NCBI GenBank assembly: GCA_031549145.1
Contig: JAVBQI010000241.1
Coordinates: 1-15,818 of the forward strand
DNA: 15,818 nucleotides
Reading direction: 5' to 3'
Source: JAVBSX01 sp031549145
GTDB taxonomy: Bacteria; Planctomycetota; Planctomycetia; Pirellulales; Thermoguttaceae
Shown: positions 1 through 5,637 of the stretch, piece after piece
Position numbering within the stretch: position 1 is the stretch's first letter
Layout of the letters: every line of letters begins with the position of its first letter
The notes under the pieces: model-generated
Seen by the model: the letters and a program-made list of their open reading frames with translations, nothing else
Databases searched by the model: none
Told to the model about the DNA's origin: nothing
Translations under genes and position numbers: made by a program

Positions 1-137
1 GCGACCCCGCTCCCCTCTTTGACGAGACCGAGCAGAATGTGTTCCGTGCCGATATATTCGTGATTGAATCGCTGGGCTTCCTGGTTTGCCAACTGCATCA
101 CCTTTCTGGCCCGGTCGGTAAATCGCTCGTAAGGCAT
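1..137 (-). CDS. clpC: ClpC ATPase, N-terminal fragment (cut by window edge)
   Basis: This is the first 45 codons of ClpC, the Hsp100/AAA+ unfoldase that feeds proteins to the ClpP protease in the cytoplasm. Read on the minus strand from the ATG at 135-137, the protein begins MPYERFTDRARKVMQLANQE and continues through NHEYIGTEHILLGLVKEGSG. That is the start of the Clp N-terminal repeat domain: the FTDRARKV helix followed by the IGTEHILLGL signature. The AAA+ modules lie outside the window. An AGGA-like ribosome-binding site lies a few bases upstream on the minus strand. ClpC is preferred over ClpA or ClpB because the YERFTDRARKV opening and the GTEHILLGL spacing match ClpC proteins closely. 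No CIRCE-type or other heat-shock operator was recognised upstream. Confidence 0.93.
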   Translation of the reverse strand, partial: MPYERFTDRARKVMQLANQEAQRFNHEYIGTEHILLGLVKEGSGV

Positions 138-586
138 TGTGTTTTCCTATATCAGTAAGATGTGTTGGGAATATGTTCGAATTTTTCTGCCGACTTTCGC
201 CGTTGTTTTCGGCAAAAAATCGGTTGTCTGACAAGTCAATATGAGAATACTATACTTTTATACGGAAATAGTTGCACTCTGAGCGCAAAATCTTCCCCGG
301 AATTCCCTAAATTCTACACCAATTTCGAGATATCGCAAGGTCGCCGAACCGCGAGGTTTCCGGATACTTTTAGATCAAATCAAAAATTTGGGTACCGTGG
401 TCCCACTCCCGTTGGTCGCCAATGTCCAAGGAATGAGCACCGTACATCGACTTTTGAACCGCTCTAGCTCAAATCAAAATCGGCTTGTTCGGCATTTGAA
501 AGGTAGCCGGCCGATCTCCGAGCGGTCGGGTCGGCTGCCGCCGACGTCGCCCCGCCAAAAGACGTTGCAATGCTTCCGGTTAGCCT

Positions 587-607
587 CCGTCTTCAATGGT
601 GTAGCGG
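587..607. repeat. 21 bp block shared with 11330-11350
   Basis: The 21 bases starting CCGTCTTCAAT and ending GTAGCGG match 11330-11350 at 18 of 21 positions, in the same orientation. Both blocks precede the 118 bp direct repeat, but at different distances: 155 bp here and 80 bp in the other copy. The larger repeat unit therefore looks eroded or assembled from modules. Confidence 0.5.
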
Positions 608-741
608 GCATGCCAGTTGCGAGCCCATCCGGCTCTCGACGAACCCGCCGATCCCGTTTCTTTGCGGCGACGAAGAAGAAGAAAAAGAATGGTTGCTCGC
701 CTCGATCAACGATTTCCTGCAACCGGGGAAATGAGAGTGCT

Positions 742-859
742 ACTGACTTCCAGAAAAAATTTGAGCCTTGCTTCGGAATGTGTACCGTCACCCCCGCGCT
801 GACGTGCACCCAGAGATCAAGTCTTCCCTCTGGACCCCCGCCTGCGCGGGGGTGACGAA
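742..859 (+). repeat. 118 bp direct repeat, copy 1 (ends in degraded hairpin)
   Basis: This block matches 11410-11527 in the same orientation and over the same length. It begins ACTGA, carries the shared run TTCCAGAAAAAATTTGA, and ends in a hairpin at 784-859 with two 32 bp arms around a 12 base loop. In this copy the left arm is mutated (CGCTGACGTGCACC in place of the CGCAGGCGGGGGTC-type sequence). The right arm, CCCCCGCCTGCGCGGGGG, remains a self-complementary GC-rich core. This hairpin type, with GCGCAGGCGGGG and CCAG, recurs in many bacterial genomes as a REP-like intergenic repeat. No transposase gene is nearby. Confidence 0.75.
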
Positions 860-900
860 GGTTGCGCGAGGGGGACGAAAGTTATTGCATTAACTTTGTA

Positions 901-928
901 CTACAGCCTATAGTCTATAGCCTACAAA
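901..928. repeat. Heptanucleotide array (about 4 units, CTATAGC-like)
   Basis: Four consecutive 7-base units read CTACAGC, CTATAGT, CTATAGC and CTACAAA. The fourth unit begins at 922 with CTA, which on the minus strand is the TAG stop codon of the leuB-like gene, so the array runs directly into the end of the coding region. Degenerate heptamer arrays of this kind are known from cyanobacterial genomes (STRR sequences) and occur in other bacteria. Confidence 0.7.
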
Positions 929-1995
929 TTCTCGCAGACCAGATCGCCGATCTCGGTCGTCGAATAACCCATCTTGCCGGCCGCCTGGGATTTCATCTTC
1001 GTGCCGGTCACCTTCATGATCGAGTTCATTACCCGCTTGGCGGCGTTTTGGAAACTTTCCTGTTCGAGCATCATCGCGACGGCACTGATCGTCGCCATCG
1101 GATTGATCACGTTCTTGCCGGTGTACTTCGGAGCGCTGCCCCCCATCGGCTCGTACATGCTCGTCCCACCCTTTTCCGGGTTGATGTTACCGCCGGCCGC
1201 GACGCCCATGCCGCCCTGCAGAATGCCGGCCAGGTCGGTGATGATGTCGCCGAACATGTTCGTCGTCACGATCACGTCGTAATACTCGGGGTTTTTGACC
1301 ATCCACATGCAGCAGGCGTCGACGTGATTGTAGTCGGTTTTGACATCGGGGTAGTCCGGGGCGACTTCCTGAAACGTCCGCCACCATAAATCGTGCCCGT
1401 AGGTGAGCACGTTCGTTTTCGCGACGAGTGTGAGCATTTTGCCTTTCGGGTTATTCCGTTTCCGGGTGTACTCGAACGCCCAGCGGATGCAGCGCTCGCA
1501 ACCCTTGCGGGTATAGACGGCTGTTTGGGTCGCGACCTCATCGGCGGTCCCTTTTTTGAGCCAACCACCGATTCCGGCATACATGTCTTCGGTATTTTCC
1601 CGGACGACGACGAAATCGATATCTTCCGGCTTTTTGTCCTTGAGCGGGGTTTCGACGCCCGGGAAGAGTTTGACGGGCCGAAGGTTGATGTACTGATCGA
1701 ACGCGAACCGCAGGCTCAGCAGCAGCCCTCGCTCCAAAATTCCGGGGGCGACGTCCGGATGCCCGATCGCCCCGAGCAGGATTGACGAGTAGCCGCGAAG
1801 TTTTTCAATTTCTTCCGGGGTGATCACCGTACCGGTTTTGAGATAACGATTGCCGCAAATATCGCTGAAATCGTCGATTTGGAGCGAAATATTTTCGAGT
1901 TTGGCGACCGCTTTGAGAACCTTGAGACCTTCGGCGACGACTTCGGGACCGGTTCCGTCCCCGCCCATCACGGCGATTTTGAGAGCTTGGCTCAT
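922..1995 (-). CDS. leuB: 3-isopropylmalate dehydrogenase-family enzyme (LeuB-like)
   Basis: A cytoplasmic NAD-dependent beta-decarboxylating dehydrogenase of 357 aa, the usual length for the isocitrate/isopropylmalate family. The best guess is oxidation of 3-isopropylmalate in leucine synthesis. GDGTGPE (12-18) opens the fold. LLLSLRFAFDQYINLRP (91-107) is the substrate loop, and VVRENTEDMY (130-139) supplies the catalytic Tyr139. Lys193 sits in VAKTNVL. Asp226, Asp250 and Asp254 (in DIITDLA) are the expected metal ligands. Two positions are unusual. The residue seven before the substrate Arg96 is Arg89 rather than the Glu of classical LeuB. The NAD loop reads EPMGGSAP, with Gly285 where most relatives have His. 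RENTE and FDQYINLRP also resemble tartrate dehydrogenase, so the substrate is uncertain. The start at 1995 is chosen because an AAGGA site lies just ahead of it; an in-frame ATG at 2121 lacks one. No other leu gene is in the window. Confidence 0.78.
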   Translation of the reverse strand: MSQALKIAVMGGDGTGPEVVAEGLKVLKAVAKLENISLQIDDFSDICGNRYLKTGTVITPEEIEKLRGYSSILLGAIGHPDVAPGILERGLLLSLRFAFDQYINLRPVKLFPGVETPLKDKKPEDIDFVVVRENTEDMYAGIGGWLKKGTADEVATQTAVYTRKGCERCIRWAFEYTRKRNNPKGKMLTLVAKTNVLTYGHDLWWRTFQEVAPDYPDVKTDYNHVDACCMWMVKNPEYYDVIVTTNMFGDIITDLAGILQGGMGVAAGGNINPEKGGTSMYEPMGGSAPKYTGKNVINPMATISAVAMMLEQESFQNAAKRVMNSIMKVTGTKMKSQAAGKMGYSTTEIGDLVCENL

Positions 1996-2001
1996 TTTCT
2001 T

Positions 2002-2006
2002 TCCTT
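2002..2006 (-). promoter_or_regulatory. Ribosome-binding site of the leuB-like gene
   Basis: Read on the minus strand this is AAGGA, six bases before the ATG at 1995. It fixes the start at a protein beginning MSQALKIAVMGGDGTG, where family homology begins. The longer frame from 2121 would add 42 residues unlike any dehydrogenase N-terminus. Confidence 0.7.
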
Positions 2007-2217
2007 CATTAAAAAGTGATCTTTGTCGGTTGTTGCAATCCCGGAAACGACGGACGCTCCCGGTCGAATACCGCCAATTGTAATTCCCAAGGCCCGTTCC
2101 GGCAATAGAGGCGACCGACAAAGCCGAAAATCAAAGCAAAAACTTTGCGAGGAGACGCAGAGGTCGCGGCGTTGGCATTTCGGCCAAAGCAACGCAAATT
2201 TGACATGATTTGGCAAT

Positions 2218-5200
2218 TCAACCGTTCGCAATCTCGGCGGTTCGGCCCAAGGAGGTTAGCAGCAGCCGGGCTTCGATCGCGGCGGGGGGCAGCCGGTGCA
2301 GCCGGGCGACGGCCTTGCGGTAGGCGTTCAATTGCGGAGCGTAAACCGCCTTTCGTTCGGCGAGAAACGCTTCTTCCGATATTCCCCGTTCCGGGTCGAA
2401 CGCATCCGTTTTGAAATCGAGGATTTCGGCTCGAACCGCCTTGCCGCCGTCGGTCGTGATCACCAACCGGTCGATCGAACCTCGCAATATCCCTTCCTCG
2501 GTTCGGACGGCGAACGGTCGCTCGGCGAACGCCTCCCAATTCGGATCGCGCAGCCCGGCCGATGATTCCCGGTATTTCCGGAGCGAGAGGGCGGCCCGAA
2601 CGCCCGGCTTTTCGCAGATCGCGAGGAAAGCATCGACAACGACTTTCGGGTCGATCTTTTCCGGAAACGATTGCACGGCCTCGCGGACGAGCCGTTCGAG
2701 TTCATTTCGCTTTGGCAACGCTTCATCTAACCAGGGGTGATCGGCCAACCCTTTCTCGAAACAGGCGTGTATCGCCGTCCCCCAAAGCAAAGCGTTTTTG
2801 CGAAAGGCAAAAGGGATGAAACCCAAAGGCTGAAAGGAATCACTTGAAAAACCCGTTCCAATCAACCCGTCTTCCCCCTGTCCTCCGTCCTCTGTCTTCT
2901 GTCCTCTACCCTCTATCTTCTGCCCTTCCAATCCCGAAGGGGCAATACGCGGCAAATTACGGCGAGGGCTGCGATTCTTCTTCAACATGATTTCAAACGA
3001 TTCTTCTTCCCTCGGTCGGGGTTCCGTCGCGAAGTCGCATTTCTCGAACCATTTCGGGGCTCCCTGTTGGTACAGCACCGCTTCGGGGCGATCTTCGTCC
3101 CCTTCGGCAAGCAGGCCGCAACGCAAAACTCCGTCGAAAGTTTTTCGCGGCTTCGGAGCCGATTTCGTCGGCTTGAGCGGCGGGACGATCATTACCAGCC
3201 GGTGTATCGCCCGGGTGATCGCGACATACAACAGGCAGAGGGATTCTTCGACTCGTTCGCGGCGAAAGTCGGCGAACATCTGTTTGAACGAAAGCGGCAA
3301 AAAGGTTTGAACCGTTTCGTTTGTGTAACGCAGCACCCGGTCGATCGGGGCGGTCGGATCCGGGCGGCCCGAGTTCGGATGCTTCCGACCGACGACGACG
3401 GAGGGGGGCTGACCGATCAACTTTCCTTCCAATTCCGGCAAAACGACAATGTCGAATTGCAGCCCTTTCGATTGGTGTATGGTCATAACCCGGACTTTCG
3501 CGGCGCTGGGGCTCTCGACTTTCGTCGAACGAATCCAATCGACGAACCGGTCGGCCCGAACCGTCGCCCGCGATTCCCAGGAATAGCCGAGAGAAAGCAA
3601 TTGCAGGAGCCGATCCAAATCGCGACGGTCGCAGCTCGGGGCGATTGCCGCGACCCAATCGCCGATCACGGCCCCGTACCCTCGTTCGGAGAGCGACTCG
3701 CGAATCTTTTGCGAAACGGCGGTTGCCTGCGATTCGTCCCCCTCTTCCGAAAGGCCGAGCACCTTTCCCAACGGCCCGGTCGCGAGATGATAACGGCAAA
3801 CGGAATCACCCGGGTGATCCGCGAACGTGAGCGCCGAAAGGACGATCTCAACGGCCGGGGAATCGGTCAACGGGTTCCCACCCTCTTCGCTCGCTTCAAT
3901 GCCGAGTCGTTTCAACCCGAAAATCAATCGGGCAACTGTTTGATTCCGCCGAACCAGTACCCCGAGCGTCGCCCCGGGGGATTCCCGATGCAGTTCGGCG
4001 ATTCTCGTGATCGCGAAGCGGAGCGTCGTCTGCGATTGCGAAGTGTCTCCCTTTTCTCCGTCGTCGGCATCGTCCTCGTTCGACTCAGGCAGCGCGAGTT
4101 CCGTTTCCTGCCGGTTCGGATCATAAAGCGGAGCAGTTTCGAGCGTGCAATATCCGGAAAGCTCCGTTCTCGCGGTTTGGTGCGGTTCGAACCGGGTTTC
4201 CCATTCGCGGGCCGCGTCCCCGAGATCCTCCGGTTCGAGCAGGGCCGCGTTGTTCGCGAGCTTGCCGAACAGATCGTTGACCATTTCGATCACGGGCGGG
4301 GCACTCCGCCAACTCCGGTTCAATCCCTGTTTCGTGAGCGGGCGGATTTCGTTTTCGATCGTCTCGAAGATTTCGGCGACGCCCCCCCGCCAACCGTAGA
4401 TCGCCTGCTTGACGTCGCCGACGCAAAAAAACGAGCCGCCCGATTTTTGATGCGATTCGATCGCCGAGAGCGCAAACGGTCGGAGCACTTCCCATTGCAT
4501 CGGCGAAGTATCTTGAAACTCGTCGAGCAGCAAATGCCGGGTCGGGGCGTCGATCCGGTGCACGATCTGCTCCAAGCGGTCGTGTAGTCGGGAATCGGTC
4601 AGCCGGAACGTCACATCGTCGAACCGCAGTGCCCGATTCTCCTGTTTGATTCGCTCGTACTGTTCGAACACCCGTTCCAACAAATCGCCGGTCGCCTCGG
4701 TTTGAATCGCGAGCTTGTTAATCAGTTCCGCTTTGGCGTGCTCGACTAAGACCCGGACCAGCTCGGCAAATTCTCCGTCAATCGGTTTGCTGTAATAGGT
4801 CGATTCCCCTTGAAGAATTTTCGAGGGAAAACCGCTTTCGAGGAAACCGGGCCAATCCCCGTCGAGCGCTCGCTGCCAATCCTTTTCCCGGGCGGCCGCG
4901 AACCGCTTATCGGCCGGCAGCGGGACGTTTTTGAATTGTTCCAACGTTTCGAACAGCTCGCCGGGAGAAAGGAGCGGCCGTTTCGGAAGTTTTTCCCAGG
5001 CGTTTCGGGGGGCGTCCCGGAACAGACCGATCAATTCCCGGGAAAGCGAGAGGGCCTGTTCCGTAACCGAGCGGGAGACCTCTCCCTTGGAAAGGAGGTG
5101 CATCAGCCGGACGGCGTCGTCGGTCCGGCTTTCGGCGAATGTTTTCCGGACCGCTTCGCCCAAATACCGCCGGTCGTCGAGCTCTTCGACGATCGACCAG

Positions 5201-5577
5201 CCGGGAGAGATGCCGAGTTCGAGACAAAAGCTGCCGGCGATTTGAATAAAAAACGAATCGAGCGTGCCGATGCGAAGCCGATGCAGGTTGCGCACGGCGC
5301 TCGCGAGGGTCTCAAGAATTTCGTTTCGGGCGATGTCCCTGCCCGAGGCAATCCCCTCGGAAAGGGCGATTCGTTTTTTTTCCTCGGTCGCGGCTTCGGC
5401 CAGCCGAATCAGAATCCGGTCGAGAATCTCTCCGGCCGCCTTTTTGGTAAACGTCGAGGCAAGCACGGCATCGAACCGAACCCCGCCGAATGCGAGGTCC
5501 AGATACCGGTTGCTCAGTTGGAAAGTTTTCCCGGAACCGGCGGAAGCGCGAATAATGATATTGTTAAACATGGTCAT
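2218..5577 (-). CDS. AddA/RecB-like UvrD-family helicase-nuclease
   Basis: A 1119 aa ATP-dependent DNA helicase with a C-terminal nuclease, the layout of AddA and RecB, which process double-strand ends for recombination. Motif I is ASAGSGKT (11-18) and motif Ia STFTKKAAGEILDR (41-54). Motif II is LLLDEFQDTS (349-358), motif III VGDVKQAIYGWRGG (about 386-399), motif V VRVMTIHQSKGLQFD (695-709) and motif VI LLYVAITRA (782-790). The nuclease retains His937 (GTAIH), Asp1036 (RGSIDRL), Asp1054 and Lys1056 (ILDFKTD), and Gln1082/Tyr1086 (QLNAY), so it looks active. The length is close to AddA (about 1200 aa). No AddB/RexB or RecC/RecD gene is in the window. A linker at about 888-905, rich in G, Q, K and E, is encoded by a heptanucleotide array. 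The start is the first of two close ATGs (5575-5577 and 5569-5571), neither with a clear ribosome-binding site. The upstream histidine kinase ends 60 bp away. Confidence 0.88.
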   Translation of the reverse strand: MTMFNNIIIRASAGSGKTFQLSNRYLDLAFGGVRFDAVLASTFTKKAAGEILDRILIRLAEAATEEKKRIALSEGIASGRDIARNEILETLASAVRNLHRLRIGTLDSFFIQIAGSFCLELGISPGWSIVEELDDRRYLGEAVRKTFAESRTDDAVRLMHLLSKGEVSRSVTEQALSLSRELIGLFRDAPRNAWEKLPKRPLLSPGELFETLEQFKNVPLPADKRFAAAREKDWQRALDGDWPGFLESGFPSKILQGESTYYSKPIDGEFAELVRVLVEHAKAELINKLAIQTEATGDLLERVFEQYERIKQENRALRFDDVTFRLTDSRLHDRLEQIVHRIDAPTRHLLLDEFQDTSPMQWEVLRPFALSAIESHQKSGGSFFCVGDVKQAIYGWRGGVAEIFETIENEIRPLTKQGLNRSWRSAPPVIEMVNDLFGKLANNAALLEPEDLGDAAREWETRFEPHQTARTELSGYCTLETAPLYDPNRQETELALPESNEDDADDGEKGDTSQSQTTLRFAITRIAELHRESPGATLGVLVRRNQTVARLIFGLKRLGIEASEEGGNPLTDSPAVEIVLSALTFADHPGDSVCRYHLATGPLGKVLGLSEEGDESQATAVSQKIRESLSERGYGAVIGDWVAAIAPSCDRRDLDRLLQLLSLGYSWESRATVRADRFVDWIRSTKVESPSAAKVRVMTIHQSKGLQFDIVVLPELEGKLIGQPPSVVVGRKHPNSGRPDPTAPIDRVLRYTNETVQTFLPLSFKQMFADFRRERVEESLCLLYVAITRAIHRLVMIVPPLKPTKSAPKPRKTFDGVLRCGLLAEGDEDRPEAVLYQQGAPKWFEKCDFATEPRPREEESFEIMLKKNRSPRRNLPRIAPSGLEGQKIEGRGQKTEDGGQGEDGLIGTGFSSDSFQPLGFIPFAFRKNALLWGTAIHACFEKGLADHPWLDEALPKRNELERLVREAVQSFPEKIDPKVVVDAFLAICEKPGVRAALSLRKYRESSAGLRDPNWEAFAERPFAVRTEEGILRGSIDRLVITTDGGKAVRAEILDFKTDAFDPERGISEEAFLAERKAVYAPQLNAYRKAVARLHRLPPAAIEARLLLTSLGRTAEIANG
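2874..2929. repeat. Heptanucleotide array inside the helicase-nuclease gene
   Basis: About eight consecutive 7-base units follow the consensus TCYTCTG on the plus strand: CCCCCTG, TCCTCCG, TCCTCTG, TCTTCTG, TCCTCTA, CCCTCTA, TCTTCTG and CCCTTCC. On the coding (minus) strand they encode the repetitive linker GQKIEGRGQKTEDGGQ (residues 889-904), between the helicase and nuclease domains. Seven is not a multiple of three, so gain or loss of one unit would shift the frame; only changes of three units would keep it. Confidence 0.8.
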
Positions 5578-5637
5578 AATATACCATGAGAAGTCGGGAA
5601 ACGGAAAACCGGGGTTGCTCCCGCTTTTCGCTTTCGA

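Larger units (their letters stand above)
138..921. other. 784 bp gene-free region with repeat remnants
   Basis: I see no convincing gene between clpC and the leuB-like gene, which both point leftwards. Open frames here lack recognisable domains and a ribosome-binding site, and their composition is erratic. An AT-rich stretch around 244-264 could hold the clpC promoter on the minus strand, but no well-spaced -35/-10 pair stands out. From about 587 onwards the sequence shares blocks with the gene-free region at 11330-11527: a 21 bp block at 587-607 and a 118 bp block at 742-859 that ends in a large hairpin. A run of CTATAGC-like heptamers closes the region at 901-928. It reads as a place where repeats have accumulated. 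Confidence 0.6.

Noticed and set aside
474..809. Possible protein-coding remnant on the minus strand in the gene-free region
   Set aside because: It includes a run of phenylalanines and the repeat hairpin, no family is recognisable and no ribosome-binding site is present, so I treat it as non-coding.
3067..4587. Long open frame of 506 codons on the plus strand, opposite the helicase-nuclease gene
   Set aside because: It lies wholly antisense to a gene with all helicase motifs, has no recognisable domain and is rich in Arg and Pro, as expected from the shadow of a GC-rich gene.
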